Below, one piece after another: positions 16,536 through 25,141 of a stretch of DNA of 64,000 bases (positions are counted from its first letter, which is position 1; every line of letters starts with the position of its first letter). Both the position numbers and the translations under genes were made by a program. The notes below the pieces were generated by a model. It had not been told where the DNA came from and made no database searches. It was given only the letters and a program-made list of their open reading frames with translations. The DNA is from Chryseobacterium oleae (GTDB taxonomy: Bacteria > Bacteroidota > Bacteroidia > Flavobacteriales > Weeksellaceae). The DNA is taken from NCBI RefSeq assembly GCF_900115055.1, contig NZ_FOVD01000001.1, forward strand, positions 868,001-932,000, given 5' to 3'.

Positions 16536-17799
16536 AGTCTATCGATTTTTCAAGAGCAATTCCTCTTGATCCTTTTAACAGTATATTTTCAGACTGAATG
16601 GTATTCTGCTGAAGGTATTCTATCAGTTCTGCAGTATTGTCAAAAGACAATGCTGAAGGATTGACTGTTTTAAAATGTTTTCCTACCGTAATAATCTGGT
16701 CGAAGGCCAATTCCTGAGCAAGTTTTAAAATGCTCTTGTGTTCTTTCTCACTTTCCGCCCCCAATTCAAGCATATCTCCGATAATGATGGTCTTACTGCC
16801 TTCGAATGTAATAAAGTTATGCAGAGAAGCCGTCATTGAGCTTGGATTGGCATTGTAAGTATCGAGTACCAGTGTTCTTCCCTCTTTTTTTACCACCTGC
16901 GAACGCATATTGGTCGGCGTGTAGTTTTCAACGGCGTGCTTTATTTTTTCAAAGCTGATTCCGAAATGAAGACCCAGGCTGGCTGCCGCACACAGATTGG
17001 TAAAATTATATTCTCCGGTCAGTTTTGACACTGCTTTTATTCCCTGAAACTCCAGTCCTACAAAATGCTCTTCTGAGAACAGTCCGAACTGATAATCCGA
17101 AGTTTCTTTTCCGAAGGTGATTTTTGGGGTATAGTTTTCGGTTTTTTCTGCCTGAATGGGATCATTCTCATTGACTACAATAGTTCGTCCGTTCGCTTTC
17201 AAATAATCATAAAGCTCAGATTTTCCTCTAATCACGCCTTCAAATCCTCCAAAACCTTCTAAATGGGCTTTTCCAAAGTTGGTAATATATCCGAAGTCCG
17301 GCTGGGAAATGGTACAGAGAAGTTCTATTTCTTTCTGATGATTGGCTCCCATTTCGATGACAGCCATTTCATGTTCAGGTTTAATGGAAAGAATCGTCAG
17401 TGGAACTCCGATGTGATTATTTAAATTTCCATACGTATACTGCACATTGAATTTCTCCGAAAGCACGGCATGAATGATTTCTTTTGTGGTTGTCTTCCCA
17501 TTGCTACCGGTAAGCCCAATGATTGGAATATCCAGCTGATTTCTGTGATAAATGGCAAGCTGCTGAAGAAATTCCAGGGTAGACGGAACATAGAAAATAT
17601 TTCGGTCTTTATTTTCAAATTCCGGTTGCTCCACAATAGAAGCCAGAGCACCATCGTCAGCGGCTTTTTCTGCTAAGGTTGCAGCATTGAAATTATCACC
17701 TGAAAAGGCAAAGAAAATATCATTCTTCCCGACTTTTCTGCTGTCGATCGTTACTTTATCTGACTTTAAAAATAAAGGATAAAACTGTTCTATATTCAT
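16528..17799 (-). CDS. murF: UDP-N-acetylmuramoyl-tripeptide--D-alanyl-D-alanine ligase
   Basis: A 423-aa Mur ligase that adds D-Ala-D-Ala to UDP-MurNAc-tripeptide in the cytoplasm. The N-terminal domain carries TIDSRKVGKNDIFFAFSGDN. The ATP-binding P-loop GLTGSNGKTTTKEI is near residue 100, followed by NLNNHIGVPLT and EMGANHQKEI. The C-terminal ligase domain has LDTYNANPSSM, the MurF signature near residue 310, and IIGDMLELG. It lies upstream of no other pbp/mur gene here. A strong hairpin separates it from gldJ upstream on the same strand, so it needs its own promoter. Confidence 0.95.
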   Translation of the reverse strand: MNIEQFYPLFLKSDKVTIDSRKVGKNDIFFAFSGDNFNAATLAEKAADDGALASIVEQPEFENKDRNIFYVPSTLEFLQQLAIYHRNQLDIPIIGLTGSNGKTTTKEIIHAVLSEKFNVQYTYGNLNNHIGVPLTILSIKPEHEMAVIEMGANHQKEIELLCTISQPDFGYITNFGKAHLEGFGGFEGVIRGKSELYDYLKANGRTIVVNENDPIQAEKTENYTPKITFGKETSDYQFGLFSEEHFVGLEFQGIKAVSKLTGEYNFTNLCAAASLGLHFGISFEKIKHAVENYTPTNMRSQVVKKEGRTLVLDTYNANPSSMTASLHNFITFEGSKTIIIGDMLELGAESEKEHKSILKLAQELAFDQIITVGKHFKTVNPSALSFDNTAELIEYLQQNTIQSENILLKGSRGIALEKSIDFI

Positions 17800-17810
17800 A
17801 GTTCAAAAAT

Positions 17811-17842
17811 AAAAAAACCTTCCGGAAATCCGGAAGGTTTTT
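17811..17842 (-). terminator. terminator of gldJ
   Basis: The arms AACCTTCCGGA and TCCGGAAGGTT are flanked by A and T runs. It lies 20 bp after the gldJ stop and just before murF on the minus strand, so it probably isolates murF from gldJ transcription. Confidence 0.88.
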
Positions 17843-17861
17843 TATAAGTATTTTGATAATA

Positions 17862-19463
17862 TTATCTTCTAGTTCTGCTCTTATCGCTAGCTCTAGCATC
17901 CTGTGCAACACGGAAGCCGATCCATCCGTAAGCTTTGCCTTGGTTTTTGTATCTTCTTTGTCCCGGATCCAACCAATATGCTGTATCCTGCCAAGAACCA
18001 CCTTTTACAACTCTTACGTCGTTAGACATTGCTGAAGTTCTGTCTTTAGTATCTTTCATCATTTTCACTCTTCCTCCTGCATCTACTACAAATCTCTTCT
18101 GAGGAGAGTTGTACATATCATAAGCAGCAGCTGAGTCTGAAGTTCTGTAGTATTCTAAAGAAGACTGTCTGTCTCCATCTCTGTAGTTTCTGTAGTCAGC
18201 GATAGTTTCTCTTTCAAACTGTCCTGGAAGTCCTTTGTAGACTAATCTTCCGTCGGCTAACGTATCATACTTGATAGTTCCTTCGTCGATCATTTTGTAA
18301 GTTCCGTCACCGTTTCTTACAACAGCCTGAGGCATGTTTCCTCTGTAGTAGTTGAAATCACTGAAATCTTCATCGATGATTGGTCTGTAAACGTCAGCCG
18401 TCCATTCAGAAACGTTTCCGTACATACCGTAGATTCCAAGGTCGTTAGATGGGTATTGTCTTACATCTGCAGTTTGAGCAGATCCGTCATTTTTCCATCC
18501 TGCGATACCTGAATAGTCACCTGTACCCATTTTGAAGTTTTCAAGGAACATTCCTTTATCTCTTCCTTTGGTACCTCTTAATCTTTCGATTTCAGGTTTT
18601 TTACCTTTGTATTGGTTATATTCTCTGTTCTTAGCCATACCAAGAGCTGCATATTCCCATTCTACTTCGGTAGGAAGTCTGAACTTCTGAACCATTGAAG
18701 AGTTTGGAGCTCTGTTTGCAGAAAGAAGTCTCTGGTTGGTTGTTTTCATACCAGATTTTTGCTGCATTCTTTTCTCGTTGATATATCCCTGCATTTCCGG
18801 ATCATTCGCTTTGAATTTATCCATGTTGAATGCTGTTCCTCCCTGGTTATTGGATTCGTTGATATACAAATCTTTAGCAATAACTCCGGCCTGCATCAAA
18901 GCTTTTTCATTTGCTCTGTCTGTAAGCCATTCACAATATCTGTTAGCCTGAGTCCAGGAAACTCCTACTACCGGGTAGTAATCGAATTCTGGCGAACGCA
19001 GATAAGTTTCATTATAATCGTTTCTAGCGAGTTTATTATCCCATAAAAGAGTATCTGGCAAAGCGCCGTTATAGATCTCCTTGAAGCTAGGATCACTAGG
19101 TGGAAATACGTACTTCAACCATGTAAGGTATTCGCGGTATTCGTAGTTAGTAATTTCTGTTTCTCCGATAAAGAATGAGCTCACCTGCATTCTGCGCGGT
19201 GTGTTATTCCAATCATGCATAACATCATCTTTCACTAATCCCATTGTAAAAGTTCCACCTTCTACATATACCATTCCTGGCCACCCCTTCTGTTTTTGTT
19301 GCTTTCCTGCAAAAAACCAACCTTGTTTTTCGTTTGGTTTCCAACCCGTCTTGCTGACAAATTTTTTAGTACCGCCTCCTTTGCTGGTCCCGGATCCGCC
19401 ACAGCTGGTTAATGCAAGTGTAGAACTTAATGCTATTAATGAAAACAACTTTAGTTTTTTCAT
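17862..19463 (-). CDS. gldJ: gliding motility / type IX secretion lipoprotein GldJ
   Basis: A 533-aa lipoprotein. The ATG at 19463 gives a clear lipobox (LALTSCGGSG, Cys near 20); an earlier frame start would bury it. The body has the formylglycine-generating-enzyme (sulfatase-modifying factor) fold: GWPGMVYVEGGTFTMG at the start, ETEITNYEYREYL, VGVSWTQANRYCEWL, LPTEVEWEYAALG, GNVSEWTADVY and the terminal YGWIGFRVAQD. In flavobacteria GldJ shares this fold with GldK but is structural, being needed for gliding and type IX secretion. Divergent porU and then porV follow with the gene order seen in Flavobacterium, which supports GldJ over GldK. Confidence 0.9.
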   Translation of the reverse strand: MKKLKLFSLIALSSTLALTSCGGSGTSKGGGTKKFVSKTGWKPNEKQGWFFAGKQQKQKGWPGMVYVEGGTFTMGLVKDDVMHDWNNTPRRMQVSSFFIGETEITNYEYREYLTWLKYVFPPSDPSFKEIYNGALPDTLLWDNKLARNDYNETYLRSPEFDYYPVVGVSWTQANRYCEWLTDRANEKALMQAGVIAKDLYINESNNQGGTAFNMDKFKANDPEMQGYINEKRMQQKSGMKTTNQRLLSANRAPNSSMVQKFRLPTEVEWEYAALGMAKNREYNQYKGKKPEIERLRGTKGRDKGMFLENFKMGTGDYSGIAGWKNDGSAQTADVRQYPSNDLGIYGMYGNVSEWTADVYRPIIDEDFSDFNYYRGNMPQAVVRNGDGTYKMIDEGTIKYDTLADGRLVYKGLPGQFERETIADYRNYRDGDRQSSLEYYRTSDSAAAYDMYNSPQKRFVVDAGGRVKMMKDTKDRTSAMSNDVRVVKGGSWQDTAYWLDPGQRRYKNQGKAYGWIGFRVAQDARASDKSRTRR

Positions 19464-19627
19464 AGTCGATATAAATATTTTCAAAGTACAAAGAAAAAAT
19501 AAATTATTCAATAAATCAAGTAAACATTTGATTTTTTTGAAAAACGTTAACAAATTAATTTTATTGTATCACAATTTAATTCTAAAATTTTCATTTTATT
19601 TGTAATTCGGAAATTTCAATAATAAAC

Positions 19628-22600
19628 ATGAAACAAAAAATCACCTTTTTATTACTATTCTCTTTTGTATCAACACTTTGGGCCCAGAGAAAAGCCATAG
19701 AATGGGAAGGCTCTAAAATCCTGGATTTTGGTGACACAAAATTAAATCTTCCAAATTTCAAAAATGAAGGTTTTTCGTTCAGCCAAAATAACGTTTTTAT
19801 CATCACCAAACAAAAAATAGGAGAAAAGCAACTGAAAGTTTCTGATCTCGCCTGGGAAAGTGTTTCGAATAAAGATCTCTATGATCTGGACAAAGGAAGA
19901 CTGCCTGAATTTGAAGTGGCGGATGTTGCGTATTATACGCTGGAGGGAGAAAGATATGCAAGTATCAGCGTGTCTTTATTTAAAAATGTAAAAGGACGTG
20001 TTCTGAGACTTTCTTCATTTAACATTTCTGAAACTTCGGCTCCCAACAATTTCAGATCAGGAAACGCCAACAAAGTGGGAACAACCAACAACCCTCTTTC
20101 GAGCGGCGGTTTTTATAAAATAAAAGTAGACAGATCCGGTATATTTAAAATTACAGCACAGTTTTTAAGAGATAACGGAATCAATCCGGCTTCTGTAAAT
20201 CCGAAAAATTTCAGAATTTACGGAAATGGCGGTGTGATGCTTCCTGAATACAATCAGGATACAAAGTACGGCGCACTTCAGGAAAATGCAATCCAGGTTG
20301 TGGGTGAAGAAGACAATGTTTGGAATGACGGTGACTATGCACTGTTTTATGCTCAGGGTCCCAACGGATACAATCTTTATGACCGTTCCAACGGAAGCGG
20401 CTATAAAAGAACCGATACCCGAAACGACATGAGTAATAATCTCAAAAATATTTATGAAGATTTTTCTTATTACTTTATCAATTTCGATAAAGGTCCCGGT
20501 AAAAGAGTACAGCCTGTAGATGCCAATCTTCCGGCAGGAAATTTAATTACTAGATATGATAACTATCAGGTGGTCAACAATGACCAGAAAAATCTTTTAA
20601 AGGTAGGAAGAATCTGGGTGGAAGACGCACCGTTCACAACGGATAAGGCAGTTACCTTCACCACGAGTTCTCCTATTCAGGCTAATGATGTCATCAGATA
20701 CAGAACTCAGGTTATCGGTTACAGAGCACAGCAGAACACCGTAGAGTTTAATATCAATACCCAGAACCCAACTCCTCCATTGGCCGTTCCTACCAATACC
20801 TCAACCTATGTATATGATTTCTACCAACTCAAATACGATGGTACCATAACCAATCTGAACGGAAACCAGATTACCATTAACTACAAACCCAATATTTCGA
20901 CAAATCCCAATGGCGCTTTTTACTTTGATTACGCTGAAGTACAGTACAAGGATAATTTAGCGTTCAACGGATCTCAGATGAATTTCAGAGATTTCTCTAT
21001 CGCCAGCGGATCCAACACGAATTACGGTTTTGGAGTTTCCAATGCAACCAATCTGGAGCAGGTATGGGATGTGACTGATATTACCAATGCCAATAGAAGA
21101 ATCAATAAAGCGGGTGCCGGAAGTTTTAATTTCGGTTACATTGCTGCTGATCCTAACTTCAATAATGAGTTTGTAGCTTTCAGGGCTGATGCGGCTTATA
21201 ACCCTCAGTTTGTGGAAAGAATCGCCAACCAGAATCTTTCTGCCCTGCAGAATGTAGATTACCTGATTCTTACCGTTCCTGAAATGATGGGACAGGCGCA
21301 AAGACTAGCCAGCTACCACCAGACTAAAAATAATTATACAGTAGAAATTGTAGACCCTACTAAAATCTATAATGAATTTGGAAGCGGAAGCAGGGACCTT
21401 ACTGCCATCAGAGATTTTGTAACTAAACTCAATACTGGCGGAAGACTTAAATATGTATTTATTTTAGGGGATGCTTCATTTGATTATAAAAACAGAATCT
21501 CCGGTAATTCCAATATTGTAACCAGCTACCAAAGTGAGCAATCTGCAGATTTTGTAGGATCTTACGTGACGGATGATTATATTGTAATGACACAGCCACA
21601 GACCACGGCTTTCATAGAAAATAACCTTCCGGATGTTCCCGTAGGAAGAATTCCGGCAGCTAATGTAACGGAAGCAGGTGATATGATGAACAAAACGCTT
21701 GCTTATTATAATGCGCTTCCAGGGCAGTCCTCCCCTTTCGGAGAATGGCGTATGAAAGTAGACTTCGTAGTGGATGATGATCAGGATGGAGGAAGTCCGT
21801 TCCACAATGTAATGAATGCTACCCTTGCAAGCGTTTTTGAACAGCCGGGACAGCTTGACCTGAAAGAATATAATGTAAGAAAACTATATCTGGATGCTTT
21901 CCCTGCTCAAAGTACTGCAGCGGGACAGAGATATCCACAGGTAACGCAGGCTATTTCCAATGATATCGGAAACAGTCTTTATCTTTTCTATTTCGGACAT
22001 GGAGGAATCAACGGATGGGCACAGGAGAGAGTACTGACCAGTACAGAGATCCAAAACTCCAATAACTTCTCCAATGTATACAGCAGATTTCCATTCGTAT
22101 CCACTATTACGTGTGAATTTACATTATGGGATGAGCCGGGTACTTCTTCTGCAGGAGAACAGTTTATAAAATTAAAACAAGGAGGCGCTGCTGCTATGAT
22201 TACATCCAGCCGTGCCATCGGGGTAGATTACGGACGTCTTTTTACAGATACCTTTACAAAGAATATTTTCAAGCTGACCAACGATGATTTTGAAACATTA
22301 GGATACGCCCATTTACTTGCTAAAAAACAAAAAGGCCCAAGTATTGACCACCTGAAAGTAAATTTCCTTGGTGATCCCGCGATGAAGCTGAGCAGACCGC
22401 AAAGAAATCTTGTGATCGATAATATCGAGTCTCCGGTTCCGGGACTGATCAGAGGATTAGACTTTATTAAAGTAAAAGGCCACGTCAACAATCCAAACGG
22501 AACACTTAATTCGACTTTCAACGGAAGAGTTTCCATCCATATTTTCGATAAGAGATTAAATAAAAAGACTCTTAATAATGATGGAGTGTTAACTCCTGTT

Positions 22601-23530
22601 TTAGACTATACAGAAGAAGGAAGTGCTATCGTTAAAGCTTCCGGAACGGCAGTAAACGGAGTATTCACTGTGGAATTCTATGTTCCTAAAGACATCAACT
22701 ATGCTGTAGGACAAGGAAGAATTCTTGGATATGCAGATAACAAAGGAGCAGATGTATTTAATAATCAGGCTGTACAGGTAGGAGATATCAACCCGAACGG
22801 AATCAATGATAATGAACCGCCTAAAGTAAAACTGTATATGAACAACACCAACTTTGCAGATGGTGGTATCACGAACCAGAATCCAATGTTATTAGCTTGT
22901 GTTACGGATGATACCGGGATCAATTCTACAGGATCCGGTGTAGGTCACGACATTACAGTTTACCTGGATGGACAGATCATCAATACCGTTGTTCTGAATG
23001 ACTTCTTTGCTTCCGGTGAAGGAAACGGATGTCTGAGCCCTAGTCTTGCCGACTACCAAAAAGGGAATGTAACGTATCCTTTCAGAAACCTGGCTATAGG
23101 ACAACACCAATTAACATTTAAAGTTTGGGACATAAACAATAATTCTACAAGTGCTACGTTAAACTTTGAAGTTAAGGATGAAGCAGATCAGCATCTTGTC
23201 ATCAACAGACCCCTGAACTGGCCGAATCCGTTTACCAATAAAACGTACGTACAGTTTGAGCATAACTGTGATGATATTTTAGATGTCAATGTTCAAATCT
23301 ATACGATAACAGGAAAATTAGTAAAAACATTATCTCAGCCGGTAGTCGCAGAACCGTTCCTACAGGGCTTTAGAACGCCACGTCAGGCAATAGAATGGGA
23401 CGGAAGAGATGATTTTGGGGCAACTGTTGCAAAAGGTACGTATATTTTTAAGATATTTGCAAAAAGTCAAAATCAAGAAAAATGCAAAGGAAGTGCTACA
23501 GCTGTAGAAAAAATGGTACTTTTGAAATAA
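19628..23530 (+). CDS. porU: type IX secretion sortase PorU
   Basis: A 1300-aa gingipain-type (C25) cysteine peptidase. A signal peptide ends STLWAQ (about residue 19). A propeptide and beta domain precede the caspase-like catalytic region, where His791 in YFGHGGINGW and Cys829 in TITCEFTLWDEPG form the dyad. The C-terminus has FlgD-like and type IX-like strands (NWPNPFTNKTYVQFEHNC, ending VEKMVLLK). PorU removes the C-terminal sorting domain of type IX cargo at the cell surface and attaches A-LPS. It precedes porV by 59 bp and is divergent from gldJ. The length is normal for flavobacterial PorU. Confidence 0.95.
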   Translation: MKQKITFLLLFSFVSTLWAQRKAIEWEGSKILDFGDTKLNLPNFKNEGFSFSQNNVFIITKQKIGEKQLKVSDLAWESVSNKDLYDLDKGRLPEFEVADVAYYTLEGERYASISVSLFKNVKGRVLRLSSFNISETSAPNNFRSGNANKVGTTNNPLSSGGFYKIKVDRSGIFKITAQFLRDNGINPASVNPKNFRIYGNGGVMLPEYNQDTKYGALQENAIQVVGEEDNVWNDGDYALFYAQGPNGYNLYDRSNGSGYKRTDTRNDMSNNLKNIYEDFSYYFINFDKGPGKRVQPVDANLPAGNLITRYDNYQVVNNDQKNLLKVGRIWVEDAPFTTDKAVTFTTSSPIQANDVIRYRTQVIGYRAQQNTVEFNINTQNPTPPLAVPTNTSTYVYDFYQLKYDGTITNLNGNQITINYKPNISTNPNGAFYFDYAEVQYKDNLAFNGSQMNFRDFSIASGSNTNYGFGVSNATNLEQVWDVTDITNANRRINKAGAGSFNFGYIAADPNFNNEFVAFRADAAYNPQFVERIANQNLSALQNVDYLILTVPEMMGQAQRLASYHQTKNNYTVEIVDPTKIYNEFGSGSRDLTAIRDFVTKLNTGGRLKYVFILGDASFDYKNRISGNSNIVTSYQSEQSADFVGSYVTDDYIVMTQPQTTAFIENNLPDVPVGRIPAANVTEAGDMMNKTLAYYNALPGQSSPFGEWRMKVDFVVDDDQDGGSPFHNVMNATLASVFEQPGQLDLKEYNVRKLYLDAFPAQSTAAGQRYPQVTQAISNDIGNSLYLFYFGHGGINGWAQERVLTSTEIQNSNNFSNVYSRFPFVSTITCEFTLWDEPGTSSAGEQFIKLKQGGAAAMITSSRAIGVDYGRLFTDTFTKNIFKLTNDDFETLGYAHLLAKKQKGPSIDHLKVNFLGDPAMKLSRPQRNLVIDNIESPVPGLIRGLDFIKVKGHVNNPNGTLNSTFNGRVSIHIFDKRLNKKTLNNDGVLTPVLDYTEEGSAIVKASGTAVNGVFTVEFYVPKDINYAVGQGRILGYADNKGADVFNNQAVQVGDINPNGINDNEPPKVKLYMNNTNFADGGITNQNPMLLACVTDDTGINSTGSGVGHDITVYLDGQIINTVVLNDFFASGEGNGCLSPSLADYQKGNVTYPFRNLAIGQHQLTFKVWDINNNSTSATLNFEVKDEADQHLVINRPLNWPNPFTNKTYVQFEHNCDDILDVNVQIYTITGKLVKTLSQPVVAEPFLQGFRTPRQAIEWDGRDDFGATVAKGTYIFKIFAKSQNQEKCKGSATAVEKMVLLK

Positions 23531-23589
23531 TTAAATAATACATAGATAATAATATTTATAAAAAACTGATAATATATAAAAGACAACAT

Positions 23590-24753
23590 ATGAATTTAAC
23601 TACTAAACTGCTTTTGGGATTTGGTTTAAGTGCTGGTTTTTTAGGCTATTCGCAAGATTTAAGTAAGATAAATCCAGTATTGACCGGAGCTCCTTTTCTA
23701 AGAATTGCACCAGATGCAAGATCTGGAGGTATGGGAGATCAAGGGGTGGTGACTTCACCGGATGCATTTTCACAATTTTGGAATGCTGCAAAATATCCTT
23801 TTAGCAGAACAAGTTCTTCCGTAGGTCTTAACTATACACCATATATGGGGAAACTTACCAATGATGTATTTTTACTATATGGTGCATTCCATAAATTCTT
23901 GGGACAGGAAGAAAGATCTACCATCTCTGCCAGTATCTATTATTTCAACATGGGTGAAGTAGATCTTACTCAGTTAGTAGGTTCAGAGGTAACTTCTATG
24001 GGTACATCCAAACCTAATGAATTCTCCATCGACGTAGCTTACGGTTTGAAACTTTCTGATTCTTACTCAATGGCTGTTACCGGTAGATTCATCCGTTCAG
24101 ATTTAGCCGGAGGTTTCAACACAGACACTACGCTTAAAGCTGCCAACTCATTTGCAGTAGACGTTTCCGGATACTATACTTCTCCTAGATTCTCAAGTTT
24201 CGGAGGATATGACGGAAAAGTGAACGCAGGTTTCGCAGTTCAGAACTTAGGTCCGAAATTAGACTATACCGGAAATGAAGAATCCAGATCTTACCTGCCT
24301 ACTATGGCAAGATTAGGACTTGGGTACGATATGTATTTGGATGATATGAACAAAATCGGTATTAGCTTTGAAGGTTCTAAGATTTTGGTTCCGGGAGCTG
24401 AGTATGTAGGTATAGATCCTAACACAAGACAGCCAAGATATGAAATCCCTAACGTAGGCCCTATCGCCGGTATCGGAAAATCTTTCAAAAATAAAAACTC
24501 TATCATGATGAGTGGTGCTTTGGAATATTCTTATGACAATGCATTTGCAGTAAGAACAGGTTATTTCCACGAAAGCGAAGAGCAGGGAGCAAGACAGTTC
24601 GCTACAGCAGGTATCGGATTGAAGTACCGTTCTTTCGGACTTGATATTTCTTATCTGATCAATATGTCAAAAATCAATACTGCTTTGGATAACACGATTC
24701 GTTTCGGTCTTACCTGGAACATCGGTGACGAAACATCTAACGTAGATAATTAA
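23590..24753 (+). CDS. porV: type IX secretion outer-membrane shuttle PorV
   Basis: A 387-aa FadL-like 14-stranded barrel. A signal peptide ends GFLGYSQ (about 21). The mature N-terminus has PFLRIAPDARSGGMGDQG, strongly conserved in PorV, and FSQFWNAAKYPF. The C-terminus ends with a barrel strand (IRFGLTWNIGDE). PorV binds cargo sorting domains and delivers them to PorU in the attachment complex. It lies directly after porU and before a strong terminator, forming a two-gene unit. Confidence 0.95.
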   Translation: MNLTTKLLLGFGLSAGFLGYSQDLSKINPVLTGAPFLRIAPDARSGGMGDQGVVTSPDAFSQFWNAAKYPFSRTSSSVGLNYTPYMGKLTNDVFLLYGAFHKFLGQEERSTISASIYYFNMGEVDLTQLVGSEVTSMGTSKPNEFSIDVAYGLKLSDSYSMAVTGRFIRSDLAGGFNTDTTLKAANSFAVDVSGYYTSPRFSSFGGYDGKVNAGFAVQNLGPKLDYTGNEESRSYLPTMARLGLGYDMYLDDMNKIGISFEGSKILVPGAEYVGIDPNTRQPRYEIPNVGPIAGIGKSFKNKNSIMMSGALEYSYDNAFAVRTGYFHESEEQGARQFATAGIGLKYRSFGLDISYLINMSKINTALDNTIRFGLTWNIGDETSNVDN

Positions 24754-24773
24754 GATATTATATACCTCAAATC

Positions 24774-24804
24774 AAAAGCCTCATTTTTATGGGGCTTTTT
24801 TTTT
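24774..24804 (+). terminator. terminator of porUV
   Basis: The stem AAAGCCTCAT/ATGGGGCTTT is followed by nine T residues, 20 bp after the porV stop. Confidence 0.88.
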
Positions 24805-24819
24805 GTAAAATATTAGTCG

Positions 24820-24985
24820 TCAATTGTGAATTAGCTGCGCTGTCAATTTGTTTCACAGTGAATTTACAATACAGCCGCTACAGATTCACCATTCACTTGC
24901 GAAGCAAAATTCACGATTCACCTTAGTCTTCTGTCTGAAATCTGACATCTAAAATCTTGTGTCTTAAAAATTCACCACTCACCTT
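24820..24985. repeat. composite of dispersed repeats, including copy D
   Basis: The segment 24926-24981 is an inverted relative of copies A-C: CTGTCTGAAATCTGACATCT, AAAATCTTG and AAAAATTCACCACTCAC. Before it, GTCAATTGTGAATTAG and several TTCACAGTGAATTT or AATTCACGATTCACC words make an imperfect palindrome. The same words occur at 4300-4391. The 388-bp gap 24754-25141 otherwise holds the porV terminator and the FUSC promoter, with no ORF. Confidence 0.6.
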
Positions 24986-25079
24986 CTCACGCCAAATAGT
25001 TCAATTCTTCATTCCCAATTCGTCATAAGCACAACCATTCAAATTGCCAATTGACAAATGATTACAGAAATATAATATA

Positions 25080-25087
25080 TAAGTTTG
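25080..25087 (+). promoter_or_regulatory. -7 element of the FUSC transporter gene
   Basis: TAAGTTTG is a perfect TAnnTTTG match. The TTG at 25085 that would extend the reading frame is part of this element, so the ATG at 25142 is the likely start. Confidence 0.55.
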
Positions 25088-25141
25088 CAAAAGTCTCATT
25101 TTTATAAGGCTTTTCTTGTTTTCAATAATTATTTTTGTAGT

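Noticed and set aside
17862..19463. Formylglycine-generating enzyme (sulfatase maturation)
   Set aside because: The fold is shared, but the lipoprotein signal and the porU-porV neighbours identify GldJ; no sulfatase is near.
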